Source: Bifidobacterium sp. ESL0775 | GTDB taxonomy: Bacteria; Actinomycetota; Actinomycetes; Actinomycetales; Bifidobacteriaceae | Direction: 5' to 3' | Assembly: GCF_029395475.1 (NCBI RefSeq) | Contig: NZ_CP113917.1 | Span: forward strand, 1,178,001-1,242,000 | Length of the DNA: 64,000 nt | Shown: piece after piece, positions 1 through 8,452 of the stretch | Layout of the letters: every line of letters begins with the position of its first letter | Position numbering within the stretch: position 1 is the first letter of the stretch | Notes under the pieces: generated by a model | What the model saw: the letters and a program-made list of their open reading frames with translations, nothing else | What the model was told of the DNA's origin: nothing | Databases searched by the model: none | Translations under genes and position numbers: made by a program

Positions 1-1
1 C

Positions 2-526
2 CTCTGGCGCAACGTCGTCGACGAAAACACCGGCGAGGTCACTGTCTCCGATGATGCCCCTGATGCCAAGACGCTGAAGTTGCTCAACAACACCATCGCC
101 GCGGTCACCGAGGAGATGGAGCACATGCGCCCCAACACCTCCATCGCCAAGCTCATCGTGCTGAACAACCACCTGACCGGCCTTAAGGCCGTGCCGCGCG
201 CCGCCGTTGAGCCGCTGATCCTCATGCTTTCACCGATCGCCCCGCATATCTGCGAGGAGCTTTGGTCCAAGCTCGGCCACGCTGATTCCTTGGCGCATGA
301 GCCTTGGCCGAAGGCCGACGAGCGTTACGTCGGCGAGGACACCGTCACCGCCGTGGTGCAGATCAAGGGCAAGGTCCGCGCCAAGCTCGAGGTCAGCCCC
401 TCGATCGACCCTGAGGAGCTCAAGGACATGGCGTTGAAGGCTGTCGCCGACCGCCTGGGTGGCAAGGAGCCACGCAAGGTCATTGTCAAGGCCCCGAAGA
501 TCGTTTCGATTGTTCCGGCGGAATAG
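2..526 (+). CDS. leuS: Leucyl-tRNA synthetase, C-terminal part
   Basis: The reading frame is open from the left edge to a TAG at 524-526, so only the last 174 codons are here. The segment matches the end of bacterial LeuRS: the anticodon-binding helical domain (LILMLSPIAPHICEELWSKL near the middle, the usual APHICEELW block), then the small C-terminal domain with VQIKGKVRAKLEV and a terminal KAPKIVSIVP stretch. LeuRS charges tRNA-Leu in the cytoplasm. A strong terminator follows, so it is not co-transcribed with comEA. The family call is firm; the catalytic and editing domains lie outside the window. Confidence 0.95.
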   Translation, partial: LWRNVVDENTGEVTVSDDAPDAKTLKLLNNTIAAVTEEMEHMRPNTSIAKLIVLNNHLTGLKAVPRAAVEPLILMLSPIAPHICEELWSKLGHADSLAHEPWPKADERYVGEDTVTAVVQIKGKVRAKLEVSPSIDPEELKDMALKAVADRLGGKEPRKVIVKAPKIVSIVPAE

Positions 527-579
527 GTCTGTATAGCTGGTAGCGGTTTCGAGACTTAGATTTGAGCCGTTATCGGTAA

Positions 580-622
580 ATAACAAAAAGGCATCGGGTT
601 ACGTCCGATGCCTTTTTGTTAT
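580..622. terminator. Bidirectional rho-independent terminator after leuS
   Basis: An 18-bp perfect stem (580-597 with 605-622) encloses a 7-base loop. The A-run on the left arm and T-run on the right arm make it work on either strand. It closes the leuS transcript. Confidence 0.9.
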
Positions 623-753
623 CTGATTTTGTGTTTTCGTAATAAATGATTACGCCATTTGAGTGTCCGATAAGGTGAACTGATGTTGTAAAACAGGAAC
701 CTTGATATATCTTTTTGCGGTGGCTCTTAGCTCAATGGGTCAATGTTGACGAA

Positions 754-845
754 TGTGGATGATTTGGCTTGCGGGAGCACGACACGCCTCAAATGTGGAT
801 AACCCCGAGCGTTCGACCACAGTGGCCCGTTTGGCTCGACTTTCC
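754..845. promoter_or_regulatory. Repeated DnaA-box-containing element upstream of comEA
   Basis: The core at 794-823 starts with TGTGGATAA, the exact reverse complement of the DnaA box TTATCCACA, and ends with CCACAGT; its TGTGG and CCACA ends form an inverted repeat. A near-identical 30-base copy (one mismatch) is at 9190-9219. A second partial box (TGTGGATGA) is at 754-762, and a GCTCG-CTTT similarity to the other copy continues to about 845. The comEA start is 47 bases past the core. Apart from this element and the terminator, the 344-base gap between leuS and comEA shows nothing. Confidence 0.6.
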
Positions 846-870
846 ATGGTGGGTGGACCATGCTTGAAGT

Positions 871-1719
871 ATGGGCATACGGATTGATGACAGGGACAGC
901 ACACGGCGTTTGACGGGGCTGCTGGGTGCGTCTCCGCCGACGCGCGGTCTTTCGGAGGGACTCGATGACGCTGGGACGACGCCGATGCCACCGAACGGCG
1001 GAGGTGTCGTCTTGGATGACGCCCTGCTGCGTGTCGGACTCCCGCCATTGCCGTCCATCGACCGTTGGCTTGTCGGGCCTGCCGCAGGCGATGCCACGGA
1101 TCCCAAAGAAGGCGAAGATTCGGCCACCCATGATTTCGATGATGTCGTATCGGGGTCTTTGCACATCGAACCGAAAGCCCAGCAACGGGACATTCCTCGT
1201 CTGTTCTTCCGCCCCACACAGGCGGTGGTGGTCATTCTGCTGCTCATGGTGGCGTTGTGTGCGAGCTTGACGATGCTGGTGACGCAAGCCGTCAACTACA
1301 ACCGACAACAAGCCGAAGCCTCATCATCGGTCAGTCGGAATCGCCCGGCTGCAAAAGCACAAAAAGGCTCCGGAGACGCTCAAAACGTTGAGTCGAAAAG
1401 TGGGAATGCGGCGGGGGAGGCGAATGGCGCCACTGGCACGGGCAGTGGAAACACGCAACCGGGTAGCGCCACCGGGTCAGTCCCCGCAGCCGGTCAACCG
1501 GGAACGCAACAGAGTGGTAATAGCAACCTCGTCAACCTCAACACGGCCGATAGTACGCAACTCCAGCAGATCAAAGGCGTGGGGCCGGTGATGGCCCAGA
1601 AGATCATCGACTACCGGTCTTCGATCGGGCGCTTCACCAGCGTGGACCAGCTGTTGCAGGTCTCCGGCATCGGACAGAAAACGTTGGAGAAGATGCGCGG
1701 GCAGGTGACCGTCTCATGA
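871..1719 (+). CDS. comEA: ComEA-type DNA-binding competence protein
   Basis: This is a 282-residue protein with a cytoplasmic N-terminal stretch of about 115 residues, one membrane helix (about 118-141), a Gly/Ser/Gln/Asn-rich linker (about 145-215), and a C-terminal helix-hairpin-helix domain (about 219-282) with QIKGVGPVMAQKIIDY and QVSGIGQKTLEKM. ComEA binds incoming double-stranded DNA outside the membrane and passes it to ComEC. The SLBB domain found between membrane helix and HhH in many ComEA proteins is not visible; the low-complexity linker takes its place. The ATG at 871 has no clear ribosome-binding site. The stop overlaps the comEC start (ATGA), so the two are translationally coupled. 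Confidence 0.85.
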   Translation: MGIRIDDRDSTRRLTGLLGASPPTRGLSEGLDDAGTTPMPPNGGGVVLDDALLRVGLPPLPSIDRWLVGPAAGDATDPKEGEDSATHDFDDVVSGSLHIEPKAQQRDIPRLFFRPTQAVVVILLLMVALCASLTMLVTQAVNYNRQQAEASSSVSRNRPAAKAQKGSGDAQNVESKSGNAAGEANGATGTGSGNTQPGSATGSVPAAGQPGTQQSGNSNLVNLNTADSTQLQQIKGVGPVMAQKIIDYRSSIGRFTSVDQLLQVSGIGQKTLEKMRGQVTVS

Positions 1720-3728
1720 GCGGGGACGATGGACAAAATCACGTGGAGCAGGGCAGCCGTGACTACAGGATGCTGCCGGTGGCGATTTGCGTCTGGGCAG
1801 CCATGCTCGCCGCACATGCGGTGTTCGCCTCACTGATCGGTCAACAGTTCGATGTCGCGTCTTCGGCAGGGAAAAGCGGAAAACCTGATAATCTCCCATC
1901 CTTGTTTTCAGGTTTCGCGTTTCATCGAGATTCGGCGGCCACCAACGTAGGTGTTGAGACGTTGTTCAGTGCGGTGGTGCTATTGGCTTTGGTGCTCGGC
2001 CTCGTTGTATTGCTTCTGGTTTCATTTCGATGGTTCGGTGGCGAGCATACGACTCGGCGAGCCCGAAGCCGTGATGTGGCCAGTTCGTTGCAAGGTCCGC
2101 ATGCCCGGGATTCGCAGTGGCAGGTTTCGGCTATTGGTACCAGTGACAATCAGGATGATCGATTCAAGGTTCCTGGGGTATTGGCGATATGGCGAGCCTC
2201 ACGTGGGCGCAGGACGCTGTGGATCACCGTGCTGGCATGTTCCGCTTTGGCGGGGCTTATCGCATCGTTTGGCGCCGATGTCATGGAATATCGTGATCCG
2301 GCCATGGCGTTGGCGCGACAAAGCGGCGGTCATGTCGAGGCAGACGTCAGGCTCGATTCACCGATTACGGCCGCAAGCTCGTTCCAAGCCGATTGCCAGG
2401 CCAACGCCCACCTGCTTGGTCTCGGCCGTGACGGTGTCCGGCAGACAAGCCATTCGCGTATCGTCTTATATGCCAACAAGCCGTGGTGCGCGCGGCTTTC
2501 CGACGGACAGACCGTTTCCATGTCTGGAACGCTTCAGACCGCCAGATATGGCATGCGGCCCGTCTGGCTCACGATGGACGACGACACGACGGTGCGGGTG
2601 CTTGAGCGGGCGCCACCGGGCAAGCGATTGGTCGACGCCATGCAACACAGGTTTTTCGATGTCATCTCAGGTCTTTCCGACCAGGGACGGGTGCTGGTTC
2701 CTGGGCTGACCATCGGCCTCTTGGGCCAGGATTTCATGGGCGCCACCCATGGAGAGCCCGTCAACGCCACGTTCGCAACGTTGCTCGAGATGCATTTCAA
2801 GGATTCCGGCATCATGCATCTGATGGCGGTCTCCGGTGGCCATTTCGCGCTTATCGGCAGTTTGGTGCGTGCGGTTTGCGCGAGGTTCCTCTTGCCTCGC
2901 CAACTGGTCGCCATATTGACGGTGCTGGCCTATATGGGGCTCGCGGGCGCCATGTATCCCTCGGATTCCGTGATGCGCGCCCTTGTCATGGGAGTGTTCG
3001 CTTCGGCATCCATGTTCGTTGGCAGGCGGCCACAGGCGCTGAGCGCGTTGGGTTGGACGGTCGTCCTGACATTGCTGGTCAATCCCGCGATGTCCAGGAG
3101 CTTCGGCTTCGCGCTGTCCTGTGCATCGGTGCTTGGCATCGTGTTGTGTGCCGGGCCCATCGCGGAAGGGCTCGCCAAACTCCTACCCAGATACTTGGCT
3201 GAGGGGATGTCGGTGACCATCGCCGCGCAACTGTTCACCCTGCCCATACAGGTCTTGATGAACCCCGAATTGCCGGTGCTTTCCGTGCCGGCGAACCTGA
3301 TTGTCGCGCCGTTCGTGGATTTGTTGACCCTGACCGGGCTGGCGGCGTTGTTGCTCGCCCCGTTCGCTTCTCATCTCTCCTTCGTTTTCGCTTGGCTGTC
3401 CAGTTGCGGCACCGCGGTGATGCAGTGGTGCGCCGATACCATCGGCGGCTCGACTTCCGCGACCATGCCGTGGGCCGGAGGAATCGCCGGGGCGATGCTG
3501 GTGGTGCAGTGTGAGTTGGTGGCTTTTGGCGTCGCCAAAGTATTGGCGGCAGTGTCGGCCCGACGTGTCGTGAATGAAGCGGGGGCTGGGAACAATGGAC
3601 GTCTGGCGGCATGGCGTGCCAAGGGTTCGATATGGTGGAAGGAAACCGAACAAATGTTCGAACAGCTTTGGTGTCAGGGTGACGACGGTGTTGGAAACCA
3701 AAGGAACACGACCGATGTTCACCTTTGA
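1716..3728 (+). CDS. comEC: ComEC/Rec2-family DNA uptake channel
   Basis: This polytopic membrane protein of 670 residues forms the channel that carries single-stranded DNA into the cell. Two N-terminal helices precede an extracellular OB-like region (about 200-310). The ComEC competence domain follows, with the hallmark block HLMAVSGGHFALIG (usually HL(L/A)VSG-H) around residue 370 and many hydrophobic helices to about 620. The protein ends in a short basic tail; the C-terminal metallo-beta-lactamase-like domain of Bacillus ComEC is absent, as in many shorter actinobacterial homologues. The start overlaps the comEA stop by four bases. holA follows after 86 bases. Confidence 0.9.
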   Translation: MSGDDGQNHVEQGSRDYRMLPVAICVWAAMLAAHAVFASLIGQQFDVASSAGKSGKPDNLPSLFSGFAFHRDSAATNVGVETLFSAVVLLALVLGLVVLLLVSFRWFGGEHTTRRARSRDVASSLQGPHARDSQWQVSAIGTSDNQDDRFKVPGVLAIWRASRGRRTLWITVLACSALAGLIASFGADVMEYRDPAMALARQSGGHVEADVRLDSPITAASSFQADCQANAHLLGLGRDGVRQTSHSRIVLYANKPWCARLSDGQTVSMSGTLQTARYGMRPVWLTMDDDTTVRVLERAPPGKRLVDAMQHRFFDVISGLSDQGRVLVPGLTIGLLGQDFMGATHGEPVNATFATLLEMHFKDSGIMHLMAVSGGHFALIGSLVRAVCARFLLPRQLVAILTVLAYMGLAGAMYPSDSVMRALVMGVFASASMFVGRRPQALSALGWTVVLTLLVNPAMSRSFGFALSCASVLGIVLCAGPIAEGLAKLLPRYLAEGMSVTIAAQLFTLPIQVLMNPELPVLSVPANLIVAPFVDLLTLTGLAALLLAPFASHLSFVFAWLSSCGTAVMQWCADTIGGSTSATMPWAGGIAGAMLVVQCELVAFGVAKVLAAVSARRVVNEAGAGNNGRLAAWRAKGSIWWKETEQMFEQLWCQGDDGVGNQRNTTDVHL

Positions 3729-3814
3729 CAGCACATTGAATATCATGGAATAACCAACCGGTCTGCTACGGTGGTGACGCGGATGGTCCGCAAGCATACG
3801 AAGCGAGGGATGTG

Positions 3815-4804
3815 ATGGCGGCGAGACAAACCAAGCAAGGGCCACGATTCGTGCTGGTCGTAGGCGGTGACGCGTTCCTCAACGCTCGACAAGTTCATGA
3901 TTGCTGTGACCAGGCGAGGAAGAGCGACCCCGATGCCGAAGTCATCGAGCTGGACGCTGGCGAGGCCAGCCAATACGATTTCGACGAGGCCGTCAGCCCG
4001 TCCCTTTTGAGTTCCAGTTCCATCGTCGTCATCAGCCACATCCAGAACGCCGACGACGAGTTGGTCGAGACCATGACCGCCTACTGCAAGTCGATGGCCA
4101 AAGACCCGGCGAACGCTTGCGCCACGGTGATCGCCCAGCATGACGGGGGACCCAAGGGGCGCAAGACCATCGAGCGGCTCGTCAAGGCGGGGGCCGAGAA
4201 GAAGGACATTCCCGACCTCAAACGCGCCGACGCCAAACTCAACTTCGTCATCCAATGCTTCGAACGCGAGCACCGCCGCGTCGATCCCGCGGCGGCCCAG
4301 CAATTGGTGGCCGTCTTGGGTGAGCGGACCGGTGAGCTCGCGGCGATGTGTTCCCAGCTGTGCTTCGACTTCGACGATGAGACCATCGGCCTCGACTTGG
4401 TCAACCGCTACTTGACAGGCAATCCCGAGGTCACCGGCTACGCCGTGGGCGACGAGGCGCTCGCAGGCCATGACGCGAAGGCCATCATCGACATGCGCGC
4501 GGCCGTGGCGCAAGGCACGGAACCCATCGCATTGGTGGGGTCGCTGGCGATGAAGCTCCGGACGCTCGCCAAAGCCTCGGCGGTGCGTTCCGGCGAGATT
4601 TCGCAGGCGGAAGCCAAATCCAACCCGTGGGTGCTCAAAATCGCGATGCGCCAGCTTAGCGGCTGGACCTCGGAGGGGCTTTCGCGCTGCATCCAGACGT
4701 TGGCTTGGGCCGACGAGCAGAACAAAACCAGCGGCGGCGACGCGATGTATGCGCTGGAGCGCTCCATCGAGCTGATCAGCCGCAAAGGACGAATGAACGT
4801 ATGA
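3815..4804 (+). CDS. holA: DNA polymerase III delta subunit
   Basis: HolA is the clamp-loader delta subunit that opens the beta sliding clamp. The 329-residue length and the start FVLVVGGDAFLNARQVHDCC, a middle HRRVDPAAAQQLVAVLGERTG region and a helical collar near the C-terminus fit the family. A GTG three bases upstream (3812) is possible, but the AGCGAGGGA sequence fits the ATG better. The stop overlaps the tsaE start (ATGA at 4801-4804). Placement after comEC is common in Gram-positive genomes. The ssDNA-uptake neighbours imply shared transcription, not a shared role. Confidence 0.88.
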   Translation: MAARQTKQGPRFVLVVGGDAFLNARQVHDCCDQARKSDPDAEVIELDAGEASQYDFDEAVSPSLLSSSSIVVISHIQNADDELVETMTAYCKSMAKDPANACATVIAQHDGGPKGRKTIERLVKAGAEKKDIPDLKRADAKLNFVIQCFEREHRRVDPAAAQQLVAVLGERTGELAAMCSQLCFDFDDETIGLDLVNRYLTGNPEVTGYAVGDEALAGHDAKAIIDMRAAVAQGTEPIALVGSLAMKLRTLAKASAVRSGEISQAEAKSNPWVLKIAMRQLSGWTSEGLSRCIQTLAWADEQNKTSGGDAMYALERSIELISRKGRMNV

Positions 4805-5397
4805 GCGACGAATCCCCGTATATGGTTGAGGTGCCGACCGGTCCGGATATGCAGGACTTGGGAGCCCATGTAGCCTCTATGGTGCGAGGCGGCGATGTCC
4901 TACTGCTTTCTGGCCCACTGGGAGCGGGCAAGACCACGTTCGCCCAGGGATTTGGCTCCGGTCTGCATATCGAAGAGCCCATCGTCTCCCCAACCTTCAC
5001 CATCGCTCGCGAACTGGATGGCAGCTTCGCCGACGGTTCGCCCGCCCACCTGATACACGTCGATGCTTACAGACTTGGTGGCAATGATTTCGCGCCGGGG
5101 CAGGACACGGTCGACCGTTTGCTTGACGAACTGGAATCGCTGGGCTTGGATGAGGAACTCGAGGATCCTGGCGAGCAGACGGTGATCCTGATGGAATGGG
5201 GCGAGCAGATGGCCTCGGCCTTCGCTTCTGAGCGTCTTGAGGTGCATATCGACCGGCCGATGGACAAGGCCGCAATTGCCGAAGAGGCTGACGATTCGGA
5301 AGCGGAGTTGACGGGTGATGGCATGCGCACGGTGACGTTCGTTCCCGTCGGTGAGCGCTGGAAGGATTTCGAACAGCAATTGCATTCAGCGAAATAG
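4801..5397 (+). CDS. tsaE: tRNA t6A biosynthesis ATPase TsaE
   Basis: TsaE is the P-loop ATPase that, with TsaB and TsaD, makes N6-threonylcarbamoyladenosine at position 37 of ANN-decoding tRNAs. The Walker A motif GPLGAGKTTFAQG lies at about residues 39-51, followed by the typical SPTFTIARE. HVDAYRL and MEWGEQM are the conserved later blocks. At 198 residues it is longer than the usual 150-160: there is an acidic insert around residues 100-125 and a C-terminal extension after the conserved core. The start overlaps the holA stop. Its partners tsaB and tsaD follow downstream, which supports the call. Confidence 0.92.
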   Translation: MSDESPYMVEVPTGPDMQDLGAHVASMVRGGDVLLLSGPLGAGKTTFAQGFGSGLHIEEPIVSPTFTIARELDGSFADGSPAHLIHVDAYRLGGNDFAPGQDTVDRLLDELESLGLDEELEDPGEQTVILMEWGEQMASAFASERLEVHIDRPMDKAAIAEEADDSEAELTGDGMRTVTFVPVGERWKDFEQQLHSAK

Positions 5398-5578
5398 GCA
5401 AAACCGGCGGATTCGTTGCTCAGATTCCATGAGGAATGTGTTGCATCGCGCACGTTCCTTACGGATGCGCTGAGTCTTATGGTTATGTCGGCGATGTACA
5501 GTAACAACGCATGGATCTTGGCGCCTGGCAATCGGACAATTGCTGGCCGGGTGGCGTGGAGTGGTAGGAGTAGCAATC

Positions 5579-6505
5579 ATGACGAACACGTTGGTCATCG
5601 ACACCTCGTTCGGTTCGACGGTCGGGGTCTTGGGCCACGAGCCCATCGTGGAGACCGATTCGCGCACCCACGTCGAACGGCTCCAGGTCAATGTCGGCAA
5701 GGCTGTGGAACAGGCCGGGCTCGAGCCAAAAGATCTTGACCGCATCGTCGTCGGCGTTGGGCCGGCCCCGTTCACCGGGCTTCGCGCCGGTGTCGTGGCG
5801 GCCAAGGCCATGGCGTATGCCACTGACGCGCAACTGATCGGAGTGGATGTCCTTGAGCCGCAGGCGTGGATGATGCGACTGAAGCGACATGGCGACACCC
5901 GCCTGGCCGGTTGCGGCTTCCTCAGACAAGTCGTGCCGGATGCCAAAGACGACAACGTCCGCCATCTCACCCTTGCCGTCAACGATGCCCGGCGGCGGCA
6001 ACTGTATTTCGCGCTTTATGCCGATGAGCCGATGGACGTGAAGGCTGGCGTCAGCCGCACGCAAAGCTCAGATGATGAACATCGTGAGTCCAAGATTTCG
6101 ACGGTGGTCGGGATGGACATTGACTATCCCCAGCATATCGTCGAACGGATCAGCCAGGCCATCGAGGGCTTCTCAACCTCGGAGCGTCGGTACCTCATCG
6201 ATGTCGTCGGCCATGGTACGGCCAAGTATGCCGAGGCTTGGCAAGCGTTCGGCGAGGCGTTGGGTTGTGTCATTGACGCTTCCGTCCTGGATGCCGGTGC
6301 CGCTGGGCTGGATATTTTCGCCGATTGCGCCTTATCCTCCAATGGGTTGGATGCGCATTCGGCTGCTTCAGACAAGACCAATGGTGACGAAGACCGGATC
6401 GGTTCGATCAAACCTGTCGAACCGCTGTATCTGCGTCGTCCGGACGTCTCCGTTCCCAACCCGCTGAAGCATGTCCTGAACCATGCCGGCGCGACCAAGG
6501 CCTGA
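5579..6505 (+). CDS. tsaB: tRNA t6A biosynthesis protein TsaB
   Basis: TsaB is the catalytically inactive ASKHA-fold partner that scaffolds TsaD. The start at 5579 follows a GTAGGAG ribosome-binding site by 8-9 bases and gives MTNTLVIDTSFGSTVGVL, the normal N-terminus; an in-frame start 39 bases earlier has no site. IVVGVGPAPFTGLRAGVVAAKAMA is the diagnostic second block (residues about 57-80). At 308 residues it is about 80 longer than E. coli TsaB; the extra sequence lies in the C-terminal half. The 181-base gap before it suggests its own promoter. rimI follows after 8 bases. Confidence 0.9.
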   Translation: MTNTLVIDTSFGSTVGVLGHEPIVETDSRTHVERLQVNVGKAVEQAGLEPKDLDRIVVGVGPAPFTGLRAGVVAAKAMAYATDAQLIGVDVLEPQAWMMRLKRHGDTRLAGCGFLRQVVPDAKDDNVRHLTLAVNDARRRQLYFALYADEPMDVKAGVSRTQSSDDEHRESKISTVVGMDIDYPQHIVERISQAIEGFSTSERRYLIDVVGHGTAKYAEAWQAFGEALGCVIDASVLDAGAAGLDIFADCALSSNGLDAHSAASDKTNGDEDRIGSIKPVEPLYLRRPDVSVPNPLKHVLNHAGATKA

Positions 6506-6513
6506 GCCGCGCG

Positions 6514-7089
6514 ATGATTGTCGCATTCGACGAACTTGAGCCGCGATGGTCGCTGGACCAAGCCACAGCGCTCGACGCCCGCCTCTTCGGCTCTGAGGCT
6601 TGGAGCCGGGAGACGATGCGCCATGAGCTGGAGGATTCTTCGAGGCTATACGTCGCCGATGTCATACATGAAGATGAAACCGCTGATTTGGCGGACCGCA
6701 TTGGTGGGGAAGACATCGGCGTCCAGCCGGGCGCGAAACCTTCTTCTCCACTCCTGATTATGCGGGGATATGCCGGTATGTGGCATGCCGACGCCGAGGC
6801 GGAGATTCTGACCGTAGGCGTTGACCGTCCATACCAGCGTCAAGGCATCGCCGGAAACCTGCTCGACAGACTGATCAGCGAGGCACGTTCCCTTCATGTG
6901 CGGCGCGTCAGGCTTGAGGTGCGGGCCGACAGCGAGGCGGCCCAGGGCCTCTACCATTCCAAGGGTTTCCGGGACATTGGAACGTTGCGGCATTATTATC
7001 AGCCGGAAGACATCGATGCCGTGAGCATGGCCTTGGACTTTGAGAGGCATATCATGGGACTCAGCAGCGAGAAAAGGAATATGGAGTAA
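6514..7089 (+). CDS. rimI: Ribosomal-protein-alanine N-acetyltransferase (GNAT)
   Basis: This GNAT enzyme would acetylate an N-terminal alanine, classically of ribosomal protein S18. The acetyl-CoA-binding motif is VDRPYQRQGIAGNLLDRLI (about residues 105-123), and the C-terminal LYHSKGFRDIGTLRHYY matches the RimI signature (YxxxGF...YY). At 191 residues it is about 35 longer than E. coli RimI because of an insert of roughly 30 residues (about 50-82) before the RGYAGMW strand. It sits between tsaB and tsaD, the standard tsaB-rimI-tsaD order of actinobacteria. Confidence 0.9.
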   Translation: MIVAFDELEPRWSLDQATALDARLFGSEAWSRETMRHELEDSSRLYVADVIHEDETADLADRIGGEDIGVQPGAKPSSPLLIMRGYAGMWHADAEAEILTVGVDRPYQRQGIAGNLLDRLISEARSLHVRRVRLEVRADSEAAQGLYHSKGFRDIGTLRHYYQPEDIDAVSMALDFERHIMGLSSEKRNME

Positions 7090-7094
7090 GAGCG

Positions 7095-8138
7095 ATGAGC
7101 GAACCGACAGTACTGGGCATCGAATCGACGTGCGATGAGACCGCGGCGGCCGTCGTGCGCGGGCGCACGCTGGTCTCCAATGTGGTCGCCTCCTCTATGG
7201 AGGAACATGCGCGATATGGCGGTGTCATCCCAGAGATCGCCTCTCGCGCACATGCCGAGGCCTTCGTGCCCGTGGTTTCCAAGGCTCTGGCCGATGCCGA
7301 TATGGATCTGTCCGACGTTGATGCCATCGCCGTCTCTGCGGGCCCAGGTCTGGCCGGTTGCCTTGCCGTCGGAGTATCCGGGGCCAAGGCGTTGGCTTGG
7401 GCTGCCAACAAACCGATTTACGGCATCAACCATGTCATCGGCCATATCGCCGTCACACAACTGCAATTCGGTCCGTTCCCGAAGGACACGCTGGCGTTGA
7501 TCGTCTCCGGCGGGCACACCTCGTTGTTACACGTCGAGGATGTGGCGCGGCACGTCGATGTGGTCGGCACGACGCTCGACGACGCGGCGGGGGAGTGCTT
7601 CGACAAAGTCGCCCGTCTGCTCGGCTTCCCGTATCCCGGTGGCCCGCATATCGACAAGCACGGTCAGTTGGGCGACCCCCATGCCATCAAAGTGCCCCAA
7701 GGACTCACCAAAGGCAAGGCCGGCAAGGAGCATCCTTACGATTTCAGCTTCTCCGGCGTCAAGACCGCGGTGGCCCGCTGGGTCGAGGCGCAACAGGCCG
7801 CGGGCAGGGAAATCCCCGTGGATGACGTCTGCGCCTCGTTGGCTGATTCCGTGGCCACGGTGCTGGCGAACAAGGCCATGCACGGCTGCGAGGAATACGG
7901 TTCCAAGACGCTTATCGTCGGCGGCGGGTTCTCCGCCAATTCCCAGTTGCGCGCCAAACTGCTCGAGGTCGGCGAGGAGCATGGAGTCGAGGTGCGCATC
8001 CCGAAGATCAAGCTGTGCACCGACAACGGCGCGATGGTCGCCATGCTGGGTGTCAACCTGGTCGAGGCCGGCGTGCGTCCGTCAGCACCCGATTTCCCCA
8101 TCGATTCCGCCATGCCCATGAACGTCATCAGCGTGTGA
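7095..8138 (+). CDS. tsaD: tRNA N6-adenosine threonylcarbamoyltransferase TsaD
   Basis: TsaD transfers the threonylcarbamoyl group to A37 of tRNAs decoding ANN codons. The 347-residue length is normal. The N-terminal VLGIESTCDETAAAVV and the metal-binding NHVIGH (His113 and His117) are intact, as are SGGHTSL and the late GGGFSANSQLR nucleotide-binding loop. An SD-like GGAGTAAGAG overlaps the end of rimI five bases upstream. It completes the tsaE-tsaB-tsaD set within 3.3 kb. One of the substrate tRNAs, tRNA-Asn(GUU), is encoded directly downstream. Confidence 0.95.
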   Translation: MSEPTVLGIESTCDETAAAVVRGRTLVSNVVASSMEEHARYGGVIPEIASRAHAEAFVPVVSKALADADMDLSDVDAIAVSAGPGLAGCLAVGVSGAKALAWAANKPIYGINHVIGHIAVTQLQFGPFPKDTLALIVSGGHTSLLHVEDVARHVDVVGTTLDDAAGECFDKVARLLGFPYPGGPHIDKHGQLGDPHAIKVPQGLTKGKAGKEHPYDFSFSGVKTAVARWVEAQQAAGREIPVDDVCASLADSVATVLANKAMHGCEEYGSKTLIVGGGFSANSQLRAKLLEVGEEHGVEVRIPKIKLCTDNGAMVAMLGVNLVEAGVRPSAPDFPIDSAMPMNVISV

Positions 8139-8192
8139 ATTTGACACAGGAATCATGACACTCCGCAAATGCCAAGCGACACGCCATCGGGG

Positions 8193-8220
8193 TTGCGTGA
8201 TGACGATTCTTGTATAAGAT
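8193..8220 (+). promoter_or_regulatory. Likely promoter of tRNA-Asn
   Basis: TTGCGT at 8193-8198 and TAAGAT at 8215-8220, 16 bases apart, resemble a sigma-70-type promoter 39 bases before the tRNA. This is inference from spacing and hexamer similarity. Confidence 0.5.
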
Positions 8221-8258
8221 ATATTTCTTGTGCGGTGCTTCAAGCCCGTACGGGACAT

Positions 8259-8331
8259 TCCCGCATAGCTCAGTTGGCAGAGCGTCTGACTGTTAATCAG
8301 AATGTCGCTGGTTCAAGCCCAGCTGCGGGAG
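8259..8331 (+). tRNA. tRNA-Asn (anticodon GTT)
   Basis: A full cloverleaf of 73 bases is visible. The acceptor stem TCCCGCA (8259-8265) pairs with TGCGGGA (8324-8330), with discriminator G8331. The anticodon stem TCTGA/TCAGA holds the loop CTGTTAA, with GTT at 8292-8294, and the T-arm contains GGTTCAAG. CCA is not encoded. Codons AAC and AAT are read. Confidence 0.95.
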
Positions 8332-8337
8332 CGGATG

Positions 8338-8372
8338 AATTCTCAGAATCTCAAAGATTCTGAGAATTTTTC
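8338..8372 (+). terminator. Rho-independent terminator of tRNA-Asn
   Basis: A perfect 14-bp stem (8338-8351 with 8355-8368) with a 3-base loop runs into a T-tract, seven bases after the tRNA. Confidence 0.88.
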
Positions 8373-8452
8373 ATATCCGGGCAACATCCGCGGCGCCTGT
8401 TCATGCATCCCAAAGCGCACGGGATAAGCCAGCGGATTCGCCGCGGCTGCGA

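Noticed and set aside
801..820. LexA/SOS box in the repeated element (CGAGCGTTCGA)
   Set aside because: It does not meet the actinobacterial CGAAC-N4-GTTCG pattern; the DnaA-type box is the exact match.
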